A stretch of DNA of 64,000 nt from assembly GCA_027924585.1 (NCBI GenBank), contig BSBM01002120.1:914501-978500 (forward strand), given 5' to 3'. This document shows, one piece after another, positions 1 through 11,214 of this stretch. The DNA comes from Larix kaempferi (Eukaryota > Streptophyta > Pinopsida > Pinales > Pinaceae). Numbering within the stretch: the stretch's first letter is position 1; each line of letters starts with the position of its first letter. Under the pieces are notes generated by a model. That model was given only the letters and a program-made list of their open reading frames with translations. It did no database searches and had not been told where the DNA came from. Position numbers and translations under genes: made by a program.

Positions 1-312
1 TATCAAGCCTTGAATAATCACATGTCAAAGAATCAAGGAACTTCGAATAATCATCATCTCCAAAAATCCTACCATTTTCTTCCAAGAAGCCCAAGATAGC
101 ATAGGAAATTTTGAAATGAGGGTAAGGACAAGTGACCATTTTCTTGGGTTCTTCAATTTATTCAATTAGGCATTTTTTTGTATTCATTTCTCTGAGACTC
201 ATGATCATTGTCTTTAAGAGTATATTCTTCTTCAGATATGGGGCCTATAATGTTATTGACAAGACCTTAATCAATGGTTTGTTCAATCAAGATTTCTAGG
301 GATTGATCCTCA
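1..312 (-). pseudogene. Left part of disrupted retroelement-derived frame (element I)
   Basis: Read on the minus strand this stretch continues an acidic, protein-like frame (DEDQSLEILIEQ at its start) interrupted by stops. It lies just beyond the truncated 3' LTR of element H. The other half is at 2804-3665, so H probably landed in this frame. No protein domain is recognisable. The window edge cuts the frame. That the two halves join is inferred from their position, because the 3' LTR of H is truncated and no target-site duplication can be checked. Confidence 0.35.
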
Positions 313-371
313 TCACTAGTAACCTAATAATCTATTAATTTATAAATAATAATATTAAATAAATATTCACA
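313..371 (-). repeat. Truncated 3' LTR of element H
   Basis: The first 59 bp of the H LTR, matching 2745-2803. The match stops at tcactagtaacc; the remaining ~150 bp have been lost, so the outer TSD cannot be seen. Confidence 0.55.
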
Positions 372-388
372 GCGTTTCCTTCCCCTTA
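372..388 (-). other. Polypurine tract of element H
   Basis: The minus strand reads AAGGGGAAGGAAACGC immediately before the LTR start TGTGAAT. This is where plus-strand DNA priming occurs in LTR elements. Confidence 0.5.
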
Positions 389-423
389 GGAAATCTTTGT
401 CCTTAAAGCTTAGATTATTGTTG

Positions 424-1404
424 TCATCTTTTCATTCTTGTTTTGTGTTGAAACAATGCCAGTACTTCCTTTATGTCTTTTTTAGAACTGGTATTAGGTA
501 TATGCTTGGTATTTACGCAATAGTTTGTCATCTTGCTTTCATTTGTAACTTGAATTTGTACTCCATTATGTTTATTATTGTTATCCCATTTTCCTTGTAC
601 ATGAATACGAGGAGTATTTTTGTAACTGGCCATATCAAGCCTTGTTTTAGAAGTCGCTTGTCCTACGATATTTAGGATGTCATCACGTAATGTTTTCATT
701 TTATTATCCTTACGCGTTATCTCAAGAAGTGGCATTTCGTGAGGCTTCTCACACTCAAAGTCACCTGATAATGTTACATTTAGGTTTCTCCAAGGTGGTA
801 GAAGAGTTAAGGTAGAAGATGAATCTATGATATATGATTCCTTTGACTTGGATTCCTTTGCATATTGTAGGATCCATCTTTTGTCATTGTATGGATCGTC
901 CTTATTGTAAATGATACTGGCTTGACTCTCATTATGATCTTTGTTGAGCTCATCATTATCAAAAATATTATTGGTATTTTGGTCATCCCTACGATATTTA
1001 GTCTCCTTGTCTTGTTTATTGTCTTGATCAATTTCTTTACCCTCATTTTTCATGACATAGTGGTCCAACACATATGAATTACTGATATGGTTTGTATTAG
1101 ACCTTAGTTTTTGTAATATTTCCATTATGGTATTCTGGTTTTGTGTCATGATGCTCATGTTTTGTGCCATGGTGCTTATGTTCTGTGTCATCGCACACAT
1201 CTTCTTATCTAACTCCTTTTGTTTCTAATGCATAATGTCTACTTTGTCATCAAGTTTTCTTCCCAGTACTAGATCAACATCTTCTTTAATTCCTTTCTTA
1301 AGTGCCTTGTTATTTTTCATTTCTTCTCTGGATTTTTCTTGGTTGGCAACGAGGGCCTTAATGTCCTTTTCCAATTTCTCAAGTTTGTCTTTTAATTCCT
1401 CCAT
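424..1404 (-). pseudogene. Gag-like coiled-coil protein of element H, one in-frame stop
   Basis: The frame opens at an ATG at 1404 and runs about 326 codons to 424, broken once by TAG near 1227, which a C-to-T change in CAG would explain. The N-terminal third is rich in Lys, Glu and Leu and looks coiled-coil (KLEKLEKDIKALVANQEKS). A short repeated MTQN/MAQN segment follows, then a charged, Asn-rich region. There is no CCHC zinc knuckle, no DSG protease motif and no polymerase motif. Its position between PBS and PPT suggests a structural Gag-type role, but no known Gag domain is recognised. It could also be an unrelated captured ORF. Confidence 0.5.
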
Positions 1405-2578
1405 GGTCTTGGAACTTATATGTGGAGGTGTGTACTTCCATGCTATTTCAGTTTGTGAGGGGTGGAAAAGTCTTTTTACTAAGGATGGTGAGATTTTAAA
1501 AAATAATAATTAATTATCATATAATAAAATATTTGTTTTATTATTTTGTTTTAATAAAACAAATTGAAATATTATAAGTATATTATATTATAATATATTT
1601 GAATTAATATATTATATTATATTATATTGTAATATATTTGTATTTTTGTTTTTTGCAGGTCGTGAAGGGGAGGTCGATAGGTGGAGTGGCGTCTTGTAGA
1701 TGAAGGCTAGGCGAAGTGGAGACTAGGGATGAGGAACTGGTTAGATCTCGTGAATGATAGGAAGATGGAAGGCGGTGGCGGAAGCTAGTGAGGAGTGGTG
1801 TGAGGAGTAGGGTACGAGATGACGGGGGAAGGAGGTGGCGTGGAGCGATTGTGTGCAGGGGGGGAGGCGCGGATGCAGCACGCTGGTGGAGGGTACAATT
1901 GAGGGTGCGGTGAATGGTAGCGTGGATGGAATGTGGTGGAGGATGGAGCGTTGGTGGAATGAGCTGTTGGAGGGAGAGTTCGGGGGCGTAGGGTGATGAA
2001 GATGGCTATGTTGAGAGAGCCACGCGGGAGTGTTTAATGCACAGTGGAGTGGTGGGTTGGAAGGGAGGTCACAACAATGAGGAGGCAGTGTGGGGATGAG
2101 TTATACATGACTGTTGAGGTGGAAGGGAGCAGTGAGCACCGAGGGGAGAGGTGGAGTGTGGAGCAGGAGTCAGTGGAGCGTGGGGAGATAAAGAGGGAAT
2201 GGCGAAACAAAGGAGTAGCAGTGGAGGGTGTGAGATGGAATTTTGGTCTGATCGCAGGTTGGGAGTGCAAGAGTGAGGTTGGAATGGGGTAGAGGGATGA
2301 GGGATGAGACATGGAGTTGGAATGAGGGTGTAGTCGAAAGGAAGGAGTGCTCTTGGAAGGAGGTGTGTTGGATTGAGGGGATGGAGGGAAATGGAATAGG
2401 GAGTGCAGAGAGTGGTGGGAAATGAGAATGGAGCAACGAAAGAGGAGGTCCGAGCTAATGGGAAGTCCAGGCATGTAAGGAAGTGGAAACGAAGAGGAAG
2501 AAGGACGGCGAAAACAACAGCATGGAGAGGAGAGAGGGAGGACGAGCCGAATCCGAGTCAGGTCGAAGGAGCGAATCC
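1405..2578. other. Leader region of element H, no gene seen
   Basis: 1500-1660 is AT-rich with TATTATA runs. 1660-2590 is purine-rich on the plus strand (GGAGTGG/GAGG motifs). Open frames across it, such as 2034-2600 on the minus strand, are Ser/Pro/His-rich low-complexity translations and are not called as genes. Confidence 0.45.
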
Positions 2579-2590
2579 ACTCTAATACCA
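2579..2590 (-). other. Primer-binding site of element H
   Basis: The minus strand reads TGGTATTAGAGT, two changes from the initiator tRNA-Met primer site TGGTATCAGAGC. It lies 2 nt past the LTR end GCTGCA. Confidence 0.5.
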
Positions 2591-2592
2591 AA

Positions 2593-2803
2593 TGCAGCAA
2601 CCGTATCTGGTTGGACTATTAATAGTCGAATCCGACTCTCATATTGAATGATAAATAAGAATAATATATTAGATGATGTTGATAAATTACAATAAGATCA
2701 CCTTTTATAGGGCTTGATCATGCATAGTGAAAGGTTATGCCCTTTCACTAGTAACCTAATAATCTATTAATTTATAAATAATAATATTAAATAAATATTC
2801 ACA
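2593..2803 (-). repeat. 5' LTR of element H (211 bp)
   Basis: The LTR runs from TGTGAATATT to GGTTGCTGCA on the minus strand, with TG...CA ends. A TATA-like CCCTATAAAAGG lies at about 2701-2713 and is a likely core promoter. Confidence 0.55.
2701..2713 (-). promoter_or_regulatory. TATA box in the H LTR
   Basis: The minus strand reads CCCTATAAAAGG inside the 5' LTR, about 110 nt before the LTR 3' end, a reasonable place for an LTR promoter. Confidence 0.4.
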
Positions 2804-3665
2804 GCATGGATCTCTTTGAAAAGGTCTACTTTATGCTCTTCAATGATCAGGATGGTCTTATCATATTTGTTTTCCTCTTCTGCAGTATTTTATTCAAGGG
2901 ACACATATTATTCTTGGATTTATTTCTTGAACAAGCGCTTCACCTCTTCAACATAGGGAATCCATCTCTTACATTTTTATGGGCACCAATAGCTGCAAAA
3001 TACCTCTATGAACTATGCAAGAGAGGACATTGCACCTTTTTCTAGGCCTTCAAATAAAGAAAGTGCCTTCCGCCCAAATGTAGCTCGAATTACTCCATGT
3101 AGGAATATTCGTCCTTGATACCATGGCCTATGGCATTTAGCAGAAACTCTTGGGTATGGATAGTCAGATAATCATCTCGCTCGCAACATTCATCCAGGAA
3201 TGTCTTTGGTAACTCATTTGGAGTGATTCACAAATCGAAAGGATAAAAATAGTATTCAAGGATTTCTTGGGCATGATCATTCTTGGGAAGGGAAATAAAG
3301 GCCTCAATAATTTCTTCATCAAGATTAGGATCCCACTTTTTCTCAAATTCCTTGAATAATTTCAAGAGTGAAGTTATCCCTTTATGAGGAATATTATCAT
3401 AGCAATATCCCACATCCTATTTATTCTACAAATTAAGAGATATTATGAACCTCTTCGTTATGAGATCCTTTCCCACAATATCCCATGCCACAAGAAATTA
3501 TATGAACATCATAATATGCTCTCAAACTATATCTTCATACTCACAAAATATTGGGATGGACTTGACCCAACCATAATTATCTAACTCATTTGCATATCCA
3601 AGAATATTGGAGAAATCCAGTCGAGCATACAGATTGTGCATCAGTGTTTCATCAAAGGATGCCAT
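2804..3665 (-). pseudogene. Element I: degraded retroelement-type ORF
   Basis: From an ATG at 3665 (MASFDETLMHNLYARLDF) one minus-strand frame can be followed almost to 2804, interrupted by several stops. The longest clean part is 3228-3413 (LLKLFKEFEKKWDPNLDEE). The text is protein-like rather than random: acidic, with an alpha-helical look, and no zinc knuckle or polymerase motif. It most resembles anonymous ORFs carried by plant LTR elements. The function is unknown. Element H interrupts it at its 3' end, and 1-312 is the probable continuation. Confidence 0.4.
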
Positions 3666-4979
3666 TTCATATTCTTATTCATATATGATGTTTACCATTT
3701 GAATTTCACTTACTTGATTTGTTTTATTAAATGGATTTTCCAAATACGACCTTCAAGGTTATCCCTTAAAAATAATATTTCAGATTAGAAAGAATTTTTT
3801 TCCTCTTGGACCCATTCTTTTAGAGTACCTCTTTATTTTTCTTGAGTGGAGTCTCCATGAGAGACCTACCAAGTTAGATCAAAACCAATATCACTAAAAT
3901 ACAAAACAATAACATACTCAAGTAACATGAAATATGTTGGATGTTTATGAAATATAAAATGATTCAACCTGAAATCCCTCTTCAATGGAATGTCGTCATT
4001 ATCTTTGAGGTCCCTTACAATGATGCAAAAATGTTACCTCTCAAACTAGCACCTCTTTGCAAATCAATCCTATGTAAGCATAGTGCTAGTGACGATAAGC
4101 TCAAGAAATATTTAAACCCAATGTCACCAAATTCTAACCTCTGAAAATTTCATGTAACTCAAAAACCTATGGGAGGACCCTAATCAATGGAACATGCCTA
4201 CATCCACCAACAAACCACAATCAACTTCTAAAAAACCTTAATATATATGATCGGTGTCTTATTGTAACATCCCTTTCTTTACGCCTATTCTTTTGTAAGT
4301 GAAAATGTAACTATGTACTTGTTTTTGGTGAGGAGTGCAAGGCCAAGGCCCCACCAATAAACTTGATAAAGTGTTGTTAATATTCCTAAGTTATAATGGT
4401 TGATTATAGACTTAGGAGATTGAAGTTTATGACACAACTTGATGATAAGGGCTTGAATCCACTAGGGGGTGGTCATCTTACTGCTACGAGAACTAGGGAA
4501 AAGAGGTAAAATGACTTACTTATTTACCTTAAGTGATATGTGTCGTCATCTTTGGTCGACGATAGTGGCTATTAGTCACAAACCATTATCTAGCTCCTAT
4601 TGCCTTTTATTAGAATAAAATAATTATTATCCTAAGATACAGTACTTGATATATCTTATTATAAAACATTTATCTTGTCTTAGATAGAGATGCCAAGATT
4701 TATACTTAGCACCTTTAAGATGATAAAATAAATAAAGGTATATAAAAGTCATCTCCTTTAGAAATATTGTTAACTATAATAATACTTTGTATTTGTGTAC
4801 ATAATACATTATAATAATTAAACATTATAAAATCTAAATAAAAACAATATAATGATTTACATTATAAAGAATATATTCGCAAGTAAAAAAGTTTTGTGTG
4901 TGTGTATATATATATAAAATCAAGGAAGCATTGGGTTATCGCTTTAAGTGAAAAGAGGAGGCTACATTAATTGACACAC
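3666..4979. other. AT-rich region without a recognisable gene
   Basis: No supported coding region. 3666-4250 is probably the leader of element I. A TGTAACATCCC motif at 4264 resembles a gypsy LTR start, but no matching end or TSD was found. 4580-4920 is very AT-rich with a short TATA run. Confidence 0.35.
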
Positions 4980-5331
4980 TGTTATGCAACAAATTCCCAA
5001 AAAGAGTATGAAAAGAGAAAAAATAGATCAAAGAGAGTACTCCACTACTTTATTGAAAAAAATGGTTGAATAACAAGCCTCTTCGAGGGGGAAAACTCCT
5101 TATACAATGTACTAAGTACACAAGACAAGACAAGACAAGATACTCCAAATGAAAGGTATCCTTCCTACATATAGGAGACTAAGGGGTAAAATCCAAACTA
5201 ACTGACCCAAGAAGACATAACTAATATAACCATACTAAAGACAATTATCACTACTGGAGCAAAGCCAACATCAAAACTAATGTACTAAACCACAATATAG
5301 GGGGAAATGCGCCCATAGTTACGGATTAACA
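4980..5331 (-). repeat. 3' LTR of G0 (352 bp)
   Basis: On the minus strand the segment starts TGTTAATCCGTAAC directly after a PPT and ends TTGTTGCATAACA, giving TG...CA ends. It contains AATAAAG, a possible poly(A) signal, and a short ACAAG microsatellite (5119-5141). No second copy lies in the window, so the left boundary rests on the terminal dinucleotide. Confidence 0.55.
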
Positions 5332-5347
5332 TGCCCCTCCCCTTCAG
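5332..5347 (-). other. Polypurine tract of G0
   Basis: The minus strand reads CTGAAGGGGAGGGGCA, abutting the LTR start TGTTAATCC and just downstream of the chromodomain stop. Confidence 0.6.
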
Positions 5348-5360
5348 ACAAGTGTTGTCC

Positions 5361-6913
5361 TCAATGCTTGATTAGTTTCATATGCCTCTGTATGAAGGAA
5401 TCATCTTCCCATGTCGAATCTTCAACTGGTAAGTCCTTCCACTTGATGAGGTACTCAGTAATAGCCCGATTGTGTAGCTGTTTAGTCCTTGTTTCAGTGA
5501 TTTGTTTAGGTTCCAATATGAATTTTCCTTCTTCATCAAGCTCCAGAAATATTGTTTGAATTGGTATCTTGTCTCCTATTACCTTCTTTAAGCAAGAAAC
5601 ATGGAAAACTAGATGTACCCTTGAAGATGAAGAGAGCTCCAATTTGTAAGCCATACTACCAATATTTTGCAACACTTTATAAGGACCATAATACTTGGGT
5701 GCTAATTTATTATTATTATTTGGTTTCTTGAGAGACATCTGCTTATAAGGTTGTAGCCTGAGAAATACCCAATCCCCTTATTCAAAACTCCTTTCACTGC
5801 GATGTTGATCCACTTCTTGTTTCATCCTATTTTTTGACATAGTCAGGTTGTTCTTAAGTATCTAGAGAACTTCTTGCTGGTTCTCTATGTGATATTCCAT
5901 GTCTTGAAATTTAGATTTTCCTTTTAAGTGAGATGTAATAGATCGAGGATGGTACCCATAAAGTGCCATACATAATACATTTTTGATGATGTATGGAAGG
6001 AAGTATTGTACCACCATTCTGCCAAAGACAACCATTTCACCCACGGTGTTTGTTTATCAGATGCAAAGCAATGAAGATATCCTTCCAAACACTTGTTCAC
6101 TATATCAGTTTTCCCATCATATTGAGGGTGATAAGATGAACTGTGAGCCAATTGAGTACCCAAACAAAAAAATAGTTCAGTCCAAAATTTTCCAGTGAAA
6201 ATTTGATCTCTATCACTTACAATAATCTTTGGATTTCCATTTAACTTCTGAACAATTTCCATAAAGGCTGTAGCTACTGTACTTGCATTAAAAGGGCGAG
6301 AGAGTGCACAAAAGTGTCCATACTCCGTGAGTCTATCAACAACCACCATAAATATAACATTGTTTCCTTCAGAATTGGGTAGACCTATAATAAAATCTGT
6401 GGAGACTTCCTCCCATTGTTGGCAAGGTATGTCGAATGGTTGTAGAAATCCTGGGGTCTTAATTGTTTCACACTTATTCTATTGGAAAACCAAGAATTCA
6501 GCCACGAACCTTTGAAAATCATATTTAATACCTTCCCAAAAAAATTCCTTCTTTACCCTGTGGTAAGTTTTCAGGAATCCTGAGTGCCCATCTATAGGAG
6601 AGGTGTGTTATTCTGAAAGGACCTTCTACTTGAGTTGGGAGTTTTTGCATAAATATAAGCGATCCTTATACCATAGTGAATCATTTTTACACACAAAAGT
6701 ATTTCATACACTAGGATCATTCTGTATATTTTGAATGAGCATCCACATGGATAGGTATTTTTTCCATTCTTCCTTTGCTGCTACTGCCCAATCTGGTTCT
6801 AGAATGGAAATAGAACAAAGTAATGCCCCAACATATTCATCTTTTATCTCATAGTACATATTCCACCAAATTATGTTTCCCCTTTCTATAGATGATTTCA
6901 AAGTCATATACCA
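5361..6913 (-). pseudogene. G0 pol: RNase H end, integrase, chromodomain
   Basis: This is chromovirus pol, needed to insert the cDNA, with the chromodomain thought to guide it to chromatin. In order: the tail of RNase H, then the HHCC zinc-binding segment (6480-6700), the integrase core (6349-5965) with VVVDRLTEYGHF and SDRDQIFTG, and an IN C-terminus plus chromodomain (5738-5361) with LIKWKDLPVEDSTWE. Defects: several stops, one frameshift near 5965, both zinc-binding Cys of HHCC replaced by Phe (EFLVFQ), and the catalytic Glu replaced by Asp (GKTDIVNK). The chromodomain part is still open for 125 codons. The integrase cannot be functional as it stands. Confidence 0.85.
6909..6913. other. 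TSD of G1, left copy (tacca)
   Basis: tacca at 6909-6913 and again at 25887-25891 bracket element G1. This defines it as one insertion event. Confidence 0.8.
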
Positions 6914-8928
6914 TGTAATTTCCCTTGTTATGAATTTTATTAAAATAGCATTTTTCATTTTTTTTCCCTAGTTAGACCTTTGACTAGTTTTGAGCTCTAG
7001 GTCCCCAAATTGCTCCAATTGCTCCCAAATATTTTGAGAAGGTATATGGATGATTTTAGAACATAAATATGTGTTTCAGGGATGCTTTTGGACTTTTAAA
7101 ATACTTCTAAAAATCATCTTTCAATTATGGCCAATGTAGGGAACTTTACTAATAACTTCCCTTTGACTAGTATTGGTCTCTAGGTCTCAAATTGACTCCA
7201 AATGCCTTCAAATATTCAAGGAAGGTGTATGAATTATATTAGGAATTGATTATGATGTTCAGGGATGAGATATGGCCACAAAAATACCTCTAAAAACTCT
7301 CTTAATATTCTTGACCAAGTATGCAATTTTACTAGTAATTTGGGGTTCCAATCCCCCTTGGGTAAGTACTGAAAATGGATTCCCAAATGCCTCCAAACCC
7401 ACTCAAATTTATGAACATAGGTAGGGGATGTATTAAGAATTTTACTAAGGTCCAAAATCCACCATTCATTAGTTATTAAGTCTATTCCAAACCTCTCCCA
7501 TACAACATAAAAAATCACTAGTTCGACCCTTGGGGAAATGGCACCAAATCTTCTCCAAATGTAAATAAATTGAGTAAAATGAATTCAAATGCTTGAGCAC
7601 TAAACATGAAACTTGTATAATACATCAATAAAATTCCATTAATCAATAAACCATCAGTATTTTACTTATCCATTCGAATCCATCAACATTACATTGGTTC
7701 ACAACAAGGTAGTGGGGAAATGGCACTGTTCCTTCATTAAAAATGAGATTTATACATTTCTACTTGGAATTTTGACTTGAAATTTTCTGGAGATGAAGAA
7801 CAGAGTATTTAATTAATATTAAAAAATAAATGGGGTGTTAGAATCTCCCCCAAAGAGTACAATATCTTACCAAAAATTCCCTCCCTCAAGGATCAAGGAT
7901 ATGCCACCAAAACTGGAAATGGTTGAAGAAGTGAGCTGCAATAGAAGAAACCATGAGCTTTCCTATATCTTACACCTAAAAATAAAGACTCCATTAAATC
8001 TCCAAATGAAAGGTCTGAATGGCCTTTCCAATTACCAACTTGGATGGGAATCTTTCACCCTCGAACTTGGCTAAGGCAAGAAACTAGTCATCCACTAGCT
8101 CTCCCTCTTCACAAATGCAATTGAAAATTCTACAAATGATCAAAAGCTGGTTTCATTCTTTTTTCTTGAAATTTAAAAATTTCTAATGTCCTCCATGGGT
8201 CGAATTCCTTCCAAGAGACTCATGCCAACTCATGTTGGGAAGAGATTCCAATGAACGGCACTTGTACAACAATTCCTAGTCTCCCACTTCCACCAAATCA
8301 CATGTGGAAGCATCGTAGCTTCCCTAACACCCTTGAGTTCCCTCTTGGAGTCTATTTTTAGCCCTCACATGTCATATATGTCATATGTCATCCTTCAGGT
8401 CTGATTTGTATCATAGCATCTTCGTCATTGTTGTCATAGAGCTAGGGAATCTAGCCCAAGTGTCTCACTAGCTCCAAATTGCCTCTTCCTCTTCCATGGG
8501 AGATACTCTTCCTCTATATTTCGACCTCATTGACTCGTTCCAAGTATTATTGACCTTATAACTCATCCCAAGAACATTAGGCTTCCCATGGATTTGAAAT
8601 TGCAAGAAGAGGATGCCATGTGGCACATAAATTCTAGCTTGTGTGGGTCCCACTTCCTCCATGTGTCTTCATGATCAAATTCCACTTTGATTTTCACTTG
8701 TATATATTTATTTCTCTCCTTTATTAAATATTTATTTCATCCTAATTTTCCAACATTATTTATTATCCCCATTATTCCAAATCCCAAAGCTTCCACCCCA
8801 AAACTAGGAAACTAGTAATTTTCCTCCTTCACAATTATTTGACCTTTAGCATCAATTTGACAAACTCTAATGAATAGGGCCAATTTGCTTAGGCATTTGT
8901 GACCTAATGCCAAATTTGGGACATGACA
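6914..8928 (-). repeat. 3' LTR of G1
   Basis: It reads on the minus strand from TGTCATGTCCCAAATTTGG to GGGAAATTACA. It matches 23862-25886 along its whole length with scattered substitutions and small indels. The ends are short inverted repeats (TGTCATGTCCC / GGGACATTACA type). Open frames inside, such as 7234-7518 and 7835-8074, are not supported as genes. Confidence 0.8.
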
Positions 8929-8944
8929 AATCATCCCTTCCCAA
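8929..8944 (-). other. Polypurine tract of G1
   Basis: The minus strand reads TTGGGAAGGGATGATT immediately before the LTR start TGTCATG. Confidence 0.6.
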
Positions 8945-9195
8945 TATTGCTTGTCCTCAAGCAATTTCAAACATGGGTGTTGAAGAACCTGCTTTCTGTA
9001 TAATTCTTTGAAGTTGCCATTGAATTGCCCAACCTTAAGTCTTTGAGTATCCATGAATATTTTAGAGAGGAACCACCATGCTTGCTGCTACACTACTCAG
9101 ATAAAAATCACTTTATTATGTGGGAAATCCATCTCCCATACTTCTTGTTTCCCCCCAAAAATTGAAACCAATGAGACAAAAATTATTCCAGGGTC
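8945..9195. other. G1 3' untranslated stretch
   Basis: Lies between the ORF stop and the PPT. A short minus-strand frame (8945-9054, MDTQRLKVGQFNGNF) runs into the LTR. It is probably residual coding sequence out of frame with the main ORF. Confidence 0.35.
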
Positions 9196-10038
9196 TCATT
9201 GCTTGTATTGCACCTCGACAATTAAGAGTGCTCTCCAACCCATACCATCAGATAAGAGGATTCCTGGATCCCATTTTCTTGTATGCATTCTTCCAAACAT
9301 CACGAGTGCAAAATATATATCATCAAAGTACATAACAACATAAGGAAAATGTACATCAAGAAGATGATCCATCAAAGAATCACGAAAGTGCTTGTACCTC
9401 CAAGTAAGTAGACCACCATTTTCCAGGTGCATACAAGCATCGAGTGAACAATCAAATATGATCCAATGAAAAAGGTGAGTATCCCATGTCCTATAATTTT
9501 GCTCCAAAAATATGTAAGATGCATCAAAACAATCATCCCCGTATTCTTTCATCCAAATAATTAATGAAGTTCCTCCAACATCAATTGAACTAAGCAAGGA
9601 GCAAGGAAGATCATGAGTCTTCAAGTGACTCAAGTGAACATCATTAGTGTGTCCATGAAGATATGTATCATCATGAGGAAAAAAAATATTTTGTTGCAAA
9701 TGTAAATAATGAGGTGCTCTATTCATGTCATCCTGAAAAGGAGAGGTAGGAGTTACATACCCCTCATGTGGCACCATTAGAAAAAAACCGTTCACCCAAT
9801 TTTCATCCCCAATTGATGTGGCTGAAAAAGAAGTAGGGGGTGAGGAATTATGAACCAACCTTAAATCCTTACAACTCTTACCCATTGAAATCTTTAATTC
9901 ATCTTCTCCATAATTGGCTGGTCCAACTATTGTGAGATCATTTGCCTCCTCCAAGGCTTTGCAACTCTCTCCATAGGCAATTCATAATCCATCTGAAAAA
10001 GGAAAAGTGCTTGTTCTTCTTCTTGTTTGAGTGTAGCA
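9196..10038 (-). pseudogene. G1 internal ORF, C-terminal part, unknown function
   Basis: An open frame of about 250 codons runs from about 9960 to 9196; its upstream part (10038 to about 9975) is in another frame, so a one-base indel near 9975 is likely. Protein features: a Glu/Gln-rich start (LKQEEEQALFLFQMDYELP), a central stretch with NDVHLSHLKTH, many His, Asp and Trp residues, and a C-terminus with RKWDPGI. No zinc knuckle, DSG or integrase motif is seen. A YFDDI string superficially recalls reverse transcriptase, but none of the other RT blocks is present. The N-terminal part is at 23221-23810, beyond Copia A. The product is unknown. Confidence 0.55.
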
Positions 10039-10043
10039 TCTTC
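10039..10043. other. TSD of Copia A, left copy (tcttc)
   Basis: tcttc at 10039-10043 and 23216-23220 flank the two Copia A LTRs exactly. Confidence 0.85.
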
Positions 10044-10541
10044 TGTTAAGTTTAGCCTAATTTGACTAGCAACATCACTAAAAGAAACACAATCACAAGA
10101 TAGACAAATATTTACCCTACGAAACCCTCATGGGGTAGAAAACCCAGCAAAGATTTCCTCAATATAGATAATCAACCAAATACAAGATGTAGTCCAATAC
10201 TAGAGCTCCTTCTCCTCCTATGCAGACCTCTCTCTCACTTGTGCACTACTCCCAAGTGGATGAATGAATAAGATAAGTGAGAAACATCCTCCTCTACTTA
10301 TACTCATCTCCGAACTGACTTTTACCCTAGTGGGACTGACCTCTCCTAAGAGAGTCTAATAACCCGTAATAAAATAACTTAGGGCTGACCCCACATGGGG
10401 GATCTAATAACCCTAGTTACCACAATCCATCGGAGGAATAAACATCTCCGTATACATAATAAAGTCCCATCGGAGGAATGTAACATCTCCGGAATAATAG
10501 GATACAAATATAATATTCTTTGAAGTTACAATATTTCAACA
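10044..10541 (-). repeat. 3' LTR of Copia A (498 bp)
   Basis: Runs from TGTTGAAATATTG to CTAAACTTAACA on the minus strand and pairs with 22719-23215. A TATAAGTAG box lies at about 10295-10303. Confidence 0.9.
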
Positions 10542-10550
10542 CTCCCCCTT
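10542..10550 (-). other. Polypurine tract of Copia A
   Basis: AAGGGGGAG on the minus strand directly abuts the 3' LTR. Confidence 0.75.
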
Positions 10551-10754
10551 AACGAGAAGGATATTATAACAACATATGCAGGAGGAAGGAGTGATCGACT
10601 ACATGATACATGATACATCTATAAATCATTGGAAGCTTTCATTATACATCATCATCAGTAACTCATTCAGTTATTGGAATATAATCAATATTGGAACATC
10701 AACATCGTCAATATTGAGTCTTTATCTTCTGCAACACTTGATCAGCTACAACAT

Positions 10755-11200
10755 CATCATCATCTGGATCACCTGATCAACAGCCTCATCGTCTGGATCT
10801 ACTGATCAACATCATCATCTGGATCACCCGATCAATAGCCTCATCATCTGTATCTACTGATCAACATCATCATTTGGATCACCCGATCAACAGCCTCATC
10901 GTCTGGATCTACTGATCTATATCATCGTCTGGATCACGCGATCAACAGCCTCATCATCTAGATCTACTGATCAACATCATCATCTGGATCTCTCGATCAA
11001 CAACATCGCCATTTACAGCATCACGATCAACAACATCATCATCTAGACCATCACGATAAGTAGAATCGACATCTAGACCATCACAATCAACATCATTGTC
11101 ATCTAGAACATCACGATCAACAACATCGTCATCTAGAACATCACAATCAGCAGCATCATCATCTAGATCATCTGGATCCTCTCAATCAACGGCATCAACA
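10755..11200. repeat. 55-bp tandem repeat in the Copia A 3' region
   Basis: The motif ctggatcacc recurs at 10764, 10819, 10874 and 10929, and a variant at 10984, a regular 55-bp spacing. Each unit contains two related halves built on catcatctggatc and gatcaac. From about 11030 to 11200 it decays into shorter, ~30-bp atctaga/catcacgatcaac repeats. It is non-coding in all frames that matter and lies between pol and the PPT. Confidence 0.8.
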
Positions 11201-11214
11201 TAGTAGCATACTCT

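Larger units (their letters stand above)
313..2803 (-). mobile_element. Element H: small pol-less LTR retrotransposon with a gag-like ORF
   Basis: A sequence of about 59 bp at 313-371 is repeated at 2745-2803. On the minus strand both copies begin TGTGAATATTTATT. The right copy extends to a 211-bp LTR (2593-2803) ending in CA. It is followed after 2 nt by a primer-binding-like site, TGGTATTAGAGT. The left copy is preceded by a purine tract (372-388), as expected for a 3' LTR, but only its first 59 bp survive. The interior of about 2.2 kb holds one gag-like frame and no protease, reverse transcriptase or integrase. This resembles the TR-GAG class of non-autonomous elements; the class assignment is inference. 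Confidence 0.6.
4980..6913 (-). mobile_element. Chromovirus G0, 3' part
   Basis: This is a Ty3/gypsy element whose 3' half lies here: the rest of RNase H, the integrase, the chromodomain, a PPT and a 352-bp 3' LTR. It ends at 6913, where element G1 is inserted. The preceding RT/RNase H segment continues at 25892-26435. The frame reading into G1 on one side resumes on the other once one copy of the TSD tacca is discounted. The 5' LTR, gag and protease are absent; the right-hand part ends against a plus-strand copia fragment. Confidence 0.8.

Noticed and set aside
1235-1513. Plus-strand 92-codon frame as a gene
   Set aside because: It is the antisense of the coiled-coil part of the H gag-like frame.
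2034-2600. 188-codon minus-strand frame as a gene
   Set aside because: Low-complexity Ser/Pro/His translation overlapping the LTR and PBS of element H; it does not continue the gag-like frame.
4264-4275. TGTAACATCCC as the start of another gypsy LTR
   Set aside because: No matching end, partner copy or TSD found; left as a motif only.
9280-9330. YFDDI string in the G1 ORF as a reverse transcriptase active site
   Set aside because: None of the other RT blocks is present on either side, so the similarity to the YxDD box is likely chance.
10755-11200. 55-bp repeats as a CRISPR array
   Set aside because: Contiguous units without unique spacers, inside a plant retrotransposon.
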